Shown here: positions 44,460-52,241 of the stretch, piece by piece
Layout: each line of letters begins with the position of its first letter
How positions within the stretch are numbered: position 1 is the stretch's first letter
Source of the DNA: Bacteroidota bacterium
Lineage (GTDB): Bacteria > Bacteroidota > Bacteroidia > M30B66
NCBI GenBank assembly: GCA_027483445.1
Contig: JAIXUS010000033.1
Location: forward strand, 1 to 64,000
DNA: 64,000 nt
Reading direction: 5' to 3'
The notes under the pieces: model-generated
The model's database searches: none
Seen by the model: only the letters and a program-made list of their open reading frames with translations
What the model was told of the DNA's origin: nothing
Position numbers and translations under genes: made by a program

Positions 44460-47400
44460 ATGGAAAAACACCATATCAAAGACTTTAAACCCACCAACTG
44501 GGCGATCAACAACAGCACCGCGGTGTACATCTTCACCGTGCTGATTTCGCTTGTCGGGATGATCATCTTCCAACGCATCCCCAAAGAGCAGTTCCCCGAC
44601 ATTGTGGTACCCACCATTTTCGTGTCGACAATCTATCCGGGCGCCAGCCCCGAAGACATCGAAAACCTGATTACCAAACCGATTGAGAAGCAAATCAAAG
44701 GCATCAACGGAATTAAAAAAATCACCTCCAACTCCATTCAGGATGTGGCACTTGTGGTGGTCGAATTTAACTCCGGAATCGACGTCGACATTGCCAAACA
44801 AAAGGTTTCCAATGCGGTCGACAAGGCCAAAACAGACCTTCCAACCGACCTGAAAAGCGATCCGGATGTTCAGGAGGTGAATTTCTCGGAGTTTCCCATC
44901 ATGAACATCAACGTTTCGGGAAAGTATCCGCTCGACCAACTGAAATCATACGCCGAAGACCTTAAAGATGAAATTGAAGGCTTGTCGGAAATCAGCCGTG
45001 TTGACCTGATTGGAGCCCTGGAGCGCGAAATTCAAATCAACGTAGATTTATACCGGATGCAGGCGCTGGGTATCACCTTTGGCGATATCGAAGGCGCTGT
45101 GGCCCGCGAGAACGTGAATATCTCGGGTGGAGAAATTCGGATTGATGACCTGCGCCGAACACTTCGGGTAACCGGTGAGTTCCAAAGCGCCGAACAAATT
45201 GGGAACCTCCTCATTCGTTCGGCCCGGGGCAACCTTGCTTATCTGAAAGACATTGCCGAAGTAAAAGACGGATACAAGGAAAAGCAAGACTTTGCCCGTT
45301 TGGAAGGCAAGCCGGTTATCACCATGAATGTGATTAAGCGTGCCGGTGAAAACCTGCTCTCGGCCGCCGCCCAAATTAAAGCGATTGTAAAAGAGTATGA
45401 AGCCACAAAATTCCCTGAGGGCGTTGATGTAGTCATCACCGGCGACACCTCCATGGAAACCCAAACCACACTGCACGACCTGATCAATACCGTTATCATC
45501 GGCTTTGTGTTGGTTGTGATTATTCTGATGTTCTTCATGGGCTTGCAGAGTGCCTTCTTTGTTGGACTTGCCGTACCGCTTTCGGTACTGGTGGCCTTGC
45601 TCTTCATGCCATCGTTGGGCTTTACCATGAACGTGATTGTTCTGTTCTCCTTCCTGCTGGCCTTGGGAATTATTGTGGATGACGCCATCGTGGTTATTGA
45701 GAACACCCACCGGATTTTTCACCAGTACGATTTCGACATCAAAACCGCTGCCCGTGCCGCCGCCGGTGAGGTATTCGTACCTGTATTGGCCGGAACACTC
45801 ACCACTATTGCGCCTTTCTTCCCGCTCCTTTTCTGGCCGGGCATTGTGGGCGACTTCATGAAGTTCCTTCCCATCACCTTAATTCTTACCCTTTTTGCCT
45901 CGCTCTTTGTCGCCTTTATCATGAATACCGTGTTCGCGGTAAGCTTCATGAAGAAAGACCACGAAGACATTCAGCCCGCCTCCAAAGCTTTCCGTAAACC
46001 CCTGCTGATTTTCATTGCCATAGCGGTGTTCTTTCACCTACTGAGCTCAAGGGCCATCGGAAATCTCTTCTTCTTGTTGGCGGCCCTCACGCCGGTGTAT
46101 TACTACATCATTCTTCCGGCCATCCAGCGTTTTCAGGGTTCGTTTTGGCCATCCGTAATTAGAGGCTACAAAAACCTCATTTTGTGGGTTTTGGTCGGCA
46201 AACGCCCTTACCTTGTAATTCTGGGCACAGTGGTGTTGTTCTTCGTGTCGCTCGGTGCCTTTATTGCATCGGGCACCAAAGTGGAGTTTTTCCCGAACGG
46301 AGAGCCAAACTTCGCCTATGTCTACATCGAAATGCCCATTGGAACCGATGCTACTGTTACCGACTCTGTTACACGCAAAGTTGAGGAGAAAGTGTACGGT
46401 GTAATCGGGAAAAACAACCCGAACGTAGAATCGGTAATTTCAAATGTGGGTATTGGCGCCGGCGACCCACAAAACCCCGACCGTGTGGCTACACCCAACA
46501 AAGGCAAGGTAAGTGTGGCCTTTGTAAATTTCGCCGAGCGGATTAACTTCTCTACCTCTGAATGTTTGCAGCAAATCCGCGAGGCTACCAAAAACATTCC
46601 GGGAGCCCGAATTACCGTCGATAAGGAGTCGAACGGCCCACCAACCGGTAAACCGGTAAACATCGAGATCAGTGGCGACAACTTCGACCAGCTCGTGAAG
46701 CTCGAAGCCATGGTGCGCGACGGCATTGCTCAAAACAAAATTGAAGGCATTGAAGATCTTCAGTCAGACCTGAAGCGCAACAAACCGGAAATTATCGTGA
46801 GCATCGACACCGACCGCGCCTTAGCGGTGGGCATGAGCAAGGCTCAAATCGCACTGGAGCTTCGTACCGCACTCTTTGGCAAGGAGGTATCGAAATTTCG
46901 CGATGCCGACGACGACGCCGAAATCAACGTTAGGCTTGCCCCTCAATTCCGCGATAAAGTGGAAGACCTGCTCAACATGGAAATTGCATTCCTCGATATG
47001 AGCACCGGTATGTTCAAGCAAATTCCGCTCTCGGCAGTGGCTACGGTAAAATACCAAAACGCCTTCAGTTCCATCAACCGAAAAGACCAACGCCGCGTGG
47101 TTACCTTGTCGTCGAACGTGCTCAATGGTTTCAATGCCAATGAAATCGTTACCCAGATTAATCAGATGGTTAGCACCCTCGATGTTCCCGAAGGCTACGA
47201 CATTCGCCTTACCGGTGAGCAGGAGCAACAAAAGGAGACTTCCGACTTCCTCGGTTTGGCCTTTTTGGGGGCGCTTGCGCTGATGTTCTTAATCCTCGTA
47301 ACACAGTTTAACTCTCTGGCGAAGCCCTTCCTCATTTTCTCTACCGTGCTATTCTCGCTGATCGGGGTGTTTTTGGGATACACCTTTACCGGCCAAACCT

Positions 47401-47819
47401 TCTCGATTGTGATGACCGGTGTAGGTATTTTCTCCCTGGCGGGGATTGTAATCCGTAACGGTATTCTCCTGTTAGAATTCATTGATGAGCTCAGGGCCCG
47501 TGGCTACGAAGAGAACGAAGCCATTGCCGAAGGCGGCTCCACGCGGATTACACCGGTGATTCTAACTGCTTCGGCAGCCATCCTCGGATTGATTCCATTG
47601 GCCATCGGGGTAAACCTCGATTTTGAAGGCCTCTTTGCCAGCCTCGAACCCAAATTCTTCCTCGGTGGCGACAATGTGGCCTTCTGGGGGCCGCTGGCCT
47701 GGACGATGATTTACGGATTGATAGTAGCCACCTTCTTAACATTGGTGGTGGTTCCTGCCATGTATACGCTCTACCTAAAGCTGAAGCGTCGGATTGGTCG
47801 CAAAGCACCAAGCGCCTAA
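44460..47819 (+). CDS. RND-family efflux permease
   Basis: This 1119-aa inner-membrane proton-driven pump of the HAE/AcrB class has 12 main membrane segments with two large periplasmic domains. The proton-relay pair is Asp407-Asp408 in GIIVDDAIVVIEN. The protein is about 70-90 residues longer than AcrB. Extra hydrophobic residues lie between TM6 and the second half, around 510-560 (PLLIFIAIAVFFHLL and GNLFFLLAALTPVYYYI). A second addition, GVNLDFEGLFASLEPKFFLGG, lies near the C-terminus. The export substrates may be drugs, bile-like compounds or lipids and cannot be predicted. It is the last gene of the TetR operon. Confidence 0.94.
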   Translation: MEKHHIKDFKPTNWAINNSTAVYIFTVLISLVGMIIFQRIPKEQFPDIVVPTIFVSTIYPGASPEDIENLITKPIEKQIKGINGIKKITSNSIQDVALVVVEFNSGIDVDIAKQKVSNAVDKAKTDLPTDLKSDPDVQEVNFSEFPIMNINVSGKYPLDQLKSYAEDLKDEIEGLSEISRVDLIGALEREIQINVDLYRMQALGITFGDIEGAVARENVNISGGEIRIDDLRRTLRVTGEFQSAEQIGNLLIRSARGNLAYLKDIAEVKDGYKEKQDFARLEGKPVITMNVIKRAGENLLSAAAQIKAIVKEYEATKFPEGVDVVITGDTSMETQTTLHDLINTVIIGFVLVVIILMFFMGLQSAFFVGLAVPLSVLVALLFMPSLGFTMNVIVLFSFLLALGIIVDDAIVVIENTHRIFHQYDFDIKTAARAAAGEVFVPVLAGTLTTIAPFFPLLFWPGIVGDFMKFLPITLILTLFASLFVAFIMNTVFAVSFMKKDHEDIQPASKAFRKPLLIFIAIAVFFHLLSSRAIGNLFFLLAALTPVYYYIILPAIQRFQGSFWPSVIRGYKNLILWVLVGKRPYLVILGTVVLFFVSLGAFIASGTKVEFFPNGEPNFAYVYIEMPIGTDATVTDSVTRKVEEKVYGVIGKNNPNVESVISNVGIGAGDPQNPDRVATPNKGKVSVAFVNFAERINFSTSECLQQIREATKNIPGARITVDKESNGPPTGKPVNIEISGDNFDQLVKLEAMVRDGIAQNKIEGIEDLQSDLKRNKPEIIVSIDTDRALAVGMSKAQIALELRTALFGKEVSKFRDADDDAEINVRLAPQFRDKVEDLLNMEIAFLDMSTGMFKQIPLSAVATVKYQNAFSSINRKDQRRVVTLSSNVLNGFNANEIVTQINQMVSTLDVPEGYDIRLTGEQEQQKETSDFLGLAFLGALALMFLILVTQFNSLAKPFLIFSTVLFSLIGVFLGYTFTGQTFSIVMTGVGIFSLAGIVIRNGILLLEFIDELRARGYEENEAIAEGGSTRITPVILTASAAILGLIPLAIGVNLDFEGLFASLEPKFFLGGDNVAFWGPLAWTMIYGLIVATFLTLVVVPAMYTLYLKLKRRIGRKAPSA

Positions 47820-47842
47820 TCTTATTGTTCCCTCGCTCTCCC

Positions 47843-47866
47843 AACCCGAAGCCCAAACTTCGGGTT
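47843..47866 (+). other. Stem-loop after the efflux operon
   Basis: AACCCGAAG (47843-47851) pairs perfectly with CTTCGGGTT (47858-47866) around a 6-nt loop. No T-run follows on the plus strand, so it is not a standard intrinsic terminator. It may mark the mRNA end or protect it. Confidence 0.5.
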
Positions 47867-47919
47867 GCGGCAGGGCGATTTCGCACACAATTCTCATCAA
47901 CAATTCGGCTGGCATTCCG

Positions 47920-47927
47920 TTACTTTG
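47920..47927 (+). promoter_or_regulatory. Variant -7 element TTACTTTG of sodA
   Basis: TTACTTTG differs by one base from TAnnTTTG and lies 27 bp before the sodA ATG. The upstream element is not clear. Confidence 0.35.
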
Positions 47928-47954
47928 CCGTGTTAACCCAATTATACAACTCTT

Positions 47955-48557
47955 ATGGCATTTGAACTTCCTTCTCTTTCCTATGCATACACGGCATTGG
48001 AACCCCATGTGGATGCCCGCACCATGGAAATCCACCATACTAAACACCACCAGGCTTACGTAACCAACCTGAACAACGCCCTTACCGGCACCGCCGCCGA
48101 AGGGAAATCGCTCGAAGCCCTCATGGCTGAGATTTCAAAGCTGCCGGCTGCTGTTCGCAACAACGGAGGAGGCCACTACAACCACAACCTTTTCTGGGAA
48201 ATTATGGCTCCAAATGCCGGCGGGCAACCCGCTGCCGACCTCGCTGATGCCATCAACCAGTCCTTTGGATCGTTCGATAAATTCAAAGAAGAATTTGGCA
48301 AAGCAGCCATGACCCGATTCGGTTCAGGCTGGGCATGGCTGGTAAAACACGATGGAAAACTGGCCATCACCTCAACCCCTAACCAAGACAACCCTTTGAT
48401 GGACATTGCCGACGTAAAAGGCGCACCTATCTTGGGCCTCGACGTTTGGGAACACGCCTACTACCTCAATTACCAAAACCGCCGCGCCGACTACATTACC
48501 GCTTGGTGGAACGTGGTAAACTGGAATGCCGTAAACGAACGATTCAAGAAAGCTTAA
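47955..48557 (+). CDS. sodA: Superoxide dismutase, Mn/Fe family
   Basis: SodA converts superoxide to O2 and H2O2. The 200-aa protein has the four metal ligands His27 (EIHHTKHH), His77 (YNHNLFW), Asp163 and His167 (LDVWEHAYY). The GGGHYNH context and Gln144 in NQDNPLM favour a manganese or cambialistic enzyme over a strict iron one. There is no signal peptide, so it is cytosolic. It has its own promoter-like element and a strong terminator. Confidence 0.96.
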   Translation: MAFELPSLSYAYTALEPHVDARTMEIHHTKHHQAYVTNLNNALTGTAAEGKSLEALMAEISKLPAAVRNNGGGHYNHNLFWEIMAPNAGGQPAADLADAINQSFGSFDKFKEEFGKAAMTRFGSGWAWLVKHDGKLAITSTPNQDNPLMDIADVKGAPILGLDVWEHAYYLNYQNRRADYITAWWNVVNWNAVNERFKKA

Positions 48558-48570
48558 ATCCGCTCGTATC

Positions 48571-48615
48571 AAGGCCGGACGAATCCGCTCGTATTCGTTC
48601 GGCCTTGTTATTTTT
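48571..48615 (+). terminator. Rho-independent terminator after sodA, overlapping the next promoter
   Basis: The arms AAGGCCGGACGAAT (48571-48584) and ATTCGTTCGGCCTT (48593-48606) form a 14-bp stem with one G-T pair, with loop CCGCTCGT, then TTATTTTT. The T-tract overlaps the -7 element of the following lipoprotein gene. Confidence 0.85.
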
Positions 48616-48616
48616 G
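48609..48616 (+). promoter_or_regulatory. -7 element TATTTTTG of the PKD lipoprotein gene
   Basis: An exact TAnnTTTG match 21 bp before the ATG at 48638, lying in the T-run of the sodA terminator. No TTTG is found at the usual distance, where the terminator stem lies instead. Confidence 0.45.
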
Positions 48617-48637
48617 CCCAGCCTAAAACCAACCGTT

Positions 48638-49345
48638 ATGTTGAAGTTACTTTCCGCTCTTGCCTTATCACTCGTTTTGCTGGCATCCTGCAACAAGCAG
48701 CCTCAGGCCTGCATTTCGGTTACCCAAACCAAGGTACGACCCAACGACCAAATTACCCTAAACAGCTGCTCCGAAGATGCCGAACGCTTCGTTTGGAATT
48801 TGGGCGACGGAACCACCAAAGAAGGCGCATCCATCACTCACGCTTACGCCTCACCGGGCCTGTATCAGGTTGAGCTAAAGGTGCTTTCGAAAAAAGACAA
48901 GAAATGGGACCGGGCTACTGTGCTCATGAATGTGAGTCCACCACCGGTGCGTTACCTCAACCGTATCACCATCAGCTCATTCAACATTAACAATCCATCA
49001 GGCCAGCCTTGGGACGTTGGAGCCGGACCAAACCCCGACATTTTCGTTCAGTTTGGTGTTGAGGTTGGTGCGGTAGCTCAAAGAACCACCATTGTTCTGG
49101 ATGCGGCATTGAACACATTACCCATATTTTGGGATTTCAGTGCGAACCCGGCTAAGCCGATTCTCTCTGATGCCATGTGGAAGTTTGAAATCCGCGACAA
49201 CGACTCCGTTTTGCCTCAAGACATGCTGAGCGAGTTAATGACGAGCTTCATTTTTAATCCAGCCACAACCCCTCCAAACGGTCCGAATAAAATCATTCTC
49301 GTTCAAAGCAACTATCAGATAGAATTGGATTTTATCGAACTCTAA
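48638..49345 (+). CDS. PKD-domain lipoprotein
   Basis: From ATG 48638 the protein has 235 aa with a lipoprotein signal (lipobox LASC, Cys18). The in-frame start 192 bp upstream lies inside sodA and is rejected. A PKD domain covers about 25-105, with FVWNLGDGTTKEGASITHAY and GLYQVELKV. The C-terminal half (110-235) is beta-rich and not recognised, possibly a C2-like sandwich. It is exposed on the outer or inner membrane. hemL follows 9 bp later, although no functional link is evident. Confidence 0.82.
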   Translation: MLKLLSALALSLVLLASCNKQPQACISVTQTKVRPNDQITLNSCSEDAERFVWNLGDGTTKEGASITHAYASPGLYQVELKVLSKKDKKWDRATVLMNVSPPPVRYLNRITISSFNINNPSGQPWDVGAGPNPDIFVQFGVEVGAVAQRTTIVLDAALNTLPIFWDFSANPAKPILSDAMWKFEIRDNDSVLPQDMLSELMTSFIFNPATTPPNGPNKIILVQSNYQIELDFIEL

Positions 49346-49354
49346 ACTACATCC

Positions 49355-50647
49355 ATGAACAGAAGCCGATCTGCCGAACTTTTTGAAACTGCAAAGACTT
49401 ATTTTCCGGGAGGTGTAAACTCTCCGGTACGCGCCTTTCGTTCGGTAGGCGGAACTCCACTGTTCATTAAGCAGGGCGACGGCGCTTACCTCACCGACGA
49501 AGACAACAATACCTTCATCGACTTCTGCCTTTCCTGGGGGCCGCTCATTTTAGGGCACAACAACACCCGAATCCGCGAAAAAGTCTGGGAAACCATCAAT
49601 CGCGGAACCTCCTTCGGAGCGCCCACCGCTCTCGAAAACGAGCTGGCTGATCTTATTCTGTCTAACAACCGGTTTTTAGAGAAAATTCGCTTCGTAAGCT
49701 CTGGCACCGAGGCGGTGATGTCGGCCATCCGGCTTGCCCGCGGTTATACCGGCCGCGATAAAATTCTCAAGTTCGAAGGGTGCTATCACGGCCACGTCGA
49801 CAGTCTATTGGTGAAGGCCGGTTCGGGACTCGTTACTTTCGGCAACTCCTCTTCGGCCGGCGTTCCCAAAGGCTTGGTAAACGACACCCTTGTGGTGCCT
49901 CTCAACCGCATCGATTTGGTAAAACAGGCCTTTGAAGAATACCCAGACCAAATTGCAGCCGTTATCATCGAGCCTATTCCGGCCAACAACGGCTTGCTGC
50001 AGGTGAGTAAAGAGTTTTTGTTCTGCCTCGGCTGCATTGCCCGCAAAAACGGGGCTCTGCTCATTTTCGACGAAGTAATTTCGGGATTCCGCGTGGGCTT
50101 TGAAGGAGCGGCCGGGCTTTACAATATCGCACCCGACATCATCACTTACGGAAAAATCATCGGTGGCGGCTTTCCGGTGGGCGCTTACGGGGCCAGCCGC
50201 GAAATCATGAGCCGTGTTTCGCCCGATGGCGACGTTTACCAGGCCGGAACGCTGTCGGGAAACCCCGTGGCTATGTCGGCCGGTATTGCCGCACTCAGCG
50301 AATGCCTCAAACCGGGCTTCTATGAGCAACTCGACGATAAAACCCGACGGTTTACCGAGAAAATTGAGGCGCATAGCCAAGGGCAAAATTACCCATTCCG
50401 CATCTTCCGCATTGGCTCAATCTTCTGGCTCGCCTTTACACGATCCGACATTCGGGCCGCTGAAGAAATCGATCCGGCCGGAATGGATAAGTTCAAGATA
50501 CTCCATGCTTTCCTTCTCGAACGGGGCGTGTATTTTGGTCCATCAGGCTACGAGGTAGGCTTTGTATCGGCCGCCCACAGCGAAAGCGATCTCGACACCG
50601 CAGCCAAGGCCATTTGCGATGGGCTCGACCTCGTTTACGGCCAGTAA
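49355..50647 (+). CDS. hemL: Glutamate-1-semialdehyde 2,1-aminomutase
   Basis: HemL turns glutamate-1-semialdehyde into 5-aminolevulinate, the tetrapyrrole precursor of the C5 route. The 430-aa PLP enzyme has the start FPGGVNSPVRAF, the GTEAVMSAIRLAR phosphate-binding region, FDEVISGFR with the PLP-ring Asp, and the Schiff-base Lys267 in YGKIIGGGFPVGA. It therefore indicates heme synthesis from glutamyl-tRNA. Its last 13 bp overlap the convergent UbiA-like gene. Confidence 0.96.
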   Translation: MNRSRSAELFETAKTYFPGGVNSPVRAFRSVGGTPLFIKQGDGAYLTDEDNNTFIDFCLSWGPLILGHNNTRIREKVWETINRGTSFGAPTALENELADLILSNNRFLEKIRFVSSGTEAVMSAIRLARGYTGRDKILKFEGCYHGHVDSLLVKAGSGLVTFGNSSSAGVPKGLVNDTLVVPLNRIDLVKQAFEEYPDQIAAVIIEPIPANNGLLQVSKEFLFCLGCIARKNGALLIFDEVISGFRVGFEGAAGLYNIAPDIITYGKIIGGGFPVGAYGASREIMSRVSPDGDVYQAGTLSGNPVAMSAGIAALSECLKPGFYEQLDDKTRRFTEKIEAHSQGQNYPFRIFRIGSIFWLAFTRSDIRAAEEIDPAGMDKFKILHAFLLERGVYFGPSGYEVGFVSAAHSESDLDTAAKAICDGLDLVYGQ

Positions 50648-51504
50648 ATGCCAAATACGTAGAGCCAAAACCATTGGTCGATCATAGTGCCTTCGAGCCA
50701 AAAAGCATAAACCCATTCGGGCGCATCCTCATCAATTTTGGCAATCAGCCATCCGGTGCTTGCCGCCGAAAAAATCAAGGCACCTGCATGCCCCGGACCA
50801 ATAAACGCGAGCCAGTAAGCGGCTACGGCCATCAGCGCAAAAACGGCTAACAGCGAACGACTCAACACCAGTGTGCGCGCTGTGCCCAGCATGGAGGCCA
50901 TCGTAACAACCCCATTGGAACGGTCGTGTTCCATATCGCGAATGTCGAAAGGCATCGTAATCGCAAACAGGAAAAGAAAGCGGGAAACCAATAGAAATGA
51001 AGCCTTCAGCGGTTCTGCATTCAGAAAATTATCAACCGTGCACACGGTGAGGAAGGTCCACACAAGGGCAATCAACCAGACTTTTAATCCCGGAACATCG
51101 CGTAAACGCAACCATTTCCCCTGTCGGGGGATGACAGGCGTTACATATAAAACCGCCAGACCCACCAAGCTGAGCGGAACAATCCAGCCCCAAATAGAGA
51201 GATACGGAAAAAACAAGACGGCCGAAACAATGCCGCAAGCCAGGCACAATGCCCAAAGCGGCCATCGATTGCCGAGCACCCAAAGATGCCGTTCAGAGGG
51301 CTGATGCGTGTAAATTTGAGGGGCCCGAAACACCCGCTGGAAAGTGTACACCGAAACGGTAGCCAGAAACAAGGCCGCCAATATCTGATAGTCGGGTAAA
51401 CGATGCATCAACAGAGCGCTCGCCCAGTACAAAGCCGCAGCACCGGCTGCAACCCATAAATTGGCGTAAACCACCACATTATAAATCCGTTGAAGCCAAC
51501 TCAT
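50635..51504 (-). CDS. UbiA-superfamily-like membrane protein
   Basis: This 289-aa protein has about 8-9 membrane segments. The second Asp motif of UbiA prenyltransferases is present, Asp187-xx-Asp190-xxx-Asp194 (DIRDMEHD), followed by RSNGVVTMASMLG. The first NDxxD motif is not seen. Its place between TM helices 2 and 3 is taken by SVYTFQRVFRAPQ. Either this is a variant with another substrate or it is no longer a prenyltransferase. It starts 3 bp after a small exported protein gene on the same strand, so the two form a short operon. Confidence 0.7.
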   Translation of the reverse strand: MSWLQRIYNVVVYANLWVAAGAAALYWASALLMHRLPDYQILAALFLATVSVYTFQRVFRAPQIYTHQPSERHLWVLGNRWPLWALCLACGIVSAVLFFPYLSIWGWIVPLSLVGLAVLYVTPVIPRQGKWLRLRDVPGLKVWLIALVWTFLTVCTVDNFLNAEPLKASFLLVSRFLFLFAITMPFDIRDMEHDRSNGVVTMASMLGTARTLVLSRSLLAVFALMAVAAYWLAFIGPGHAGALIFSAASTGWLIAKIDEDAPEWVYAFWLEGTMIDQWFWLYVFGIYWP

Positions 51505-51507
51505 CGA

Positions 51508-52113
51508 TTACGGTAGCACAGCGGTTAACACAATAACCCCTGTAGCATAGCCGATGCCCGCAAAAAGGGCAGCTCTTCGTACCGCCTTGCGCTTGGCCGC
51601 AGTGTTATACCCTTCCACATAGGGCTCAGAATCAACACACCATTGGTTAAAGCCCAGGCGCTGCTTGTGGGCAGGAGGAGTAAAGCCGACCAATCCGGTG
51701 TAAAGCAACATTCCAAACGGCCCGTACAGCAAACCGGCGCCGGAGCTCAAGCCACCCACCAAAAGGCCTCCGATGGCACCAGGAATGGTTCTTTTTCCGT
51801 AATGGTTTAAGGCGTCGGTCTGCCCCTGAATGTACTCGGCCATTTCGGCGGCGCTTCGCCAGTTGTTTTCGAGGGTGTCAACAAGGTAGAGCGTATCGAG
51901 AAGGCCATTACTTTTTCTCACGCCATATACACGATCGCGCTCGATCCAGCGCCAACGGCCATCCACCGACTTTTGGTAAAAAACACTATCGCCGGAAACT
52001 CTATAGCTAACAATGCTTTTGGCTTTACGATCGATGATGAGCAAGGTATCTGCCTGCGCCGAAACCGCGAAGGAACAAAAACACAATACAATCAAAGCGA
52101 ATCGCGCGATCAT
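51508..52113 (-). CDS. Exported protein of unknown function with glycine-rich membrane segments
   Basis: From ATG 52113 the protein has 201 aa with a signal peptide at about 1-21 (AVSAQA). A start at 52149 would lie beyond the -7 element and is rejected. Residues 22-110 are polar. A Gly-rich hydrophobic stretch GGLLVGGLSSGAGLLYGPFG follows at about 118-145, and a last hydrophobic segment ends the protein. I do not recognise the family. It is cotranscribed with the UbiA-like gene. Confidence 0.65.
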   Translation of the reverse strand: MIARFALIVLCFCSFAVSAQADTLLIIDRKAKSIVSYRVSGDSVFYQKSVDGRWRWIERDRVYGVRKSNGLLDTLYLVDTLENNWRSAAEMAEYIQGQTDALNHYGKRTIPGAIGGLLVGGLSSGAGLLYGPFGMLLYTGLVGFTPPAHKQRLGFNQWCVDSEPYVEGYNTAAKRKAVRRAALFAGIGYATGVIVLTAVLP

Positions 52114-52118
52114 CGCAC

Positions 52119-52150
52119 CAAACCTAGGAATTAAATCGGGGCCTGCCAAA
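52119..52150 (-). promoter_or_regulatory. Promoter of the exported-protein/UbiA-like operon
   Basis: On the minus strand TTTG (52147-52150) is followed after 20 bp by TAGGTTTG (52119-52126), matching the Bacteroidota consensus well. Five bp separate it from the ATG at 52113, again predicting a nearly leaderless mRNA. Confidence 0.65.
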
Positions 52151-52241
52151 CGTAAATTTCAGCACAACAAAACCTGTAAGGGTTTGATTTGTTTGTAAAT
52201 TCGCACGCCGCAGCGCCATACGTCTGGGCTATTGACTTTCT

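Noticed and set aside
47843-47866. Intrinsic terminator after the RND gene
   Set aside because: The stem-loop is perfect but is followed by GCGGCAGGG, with no T-run.
52127-52241. Glycine riboswitch ahead of gcvP
   Set aside because: The spacer is short and partly taken by the divergent promoter. No tandem aptamer-like conserved core or terminator is visible.
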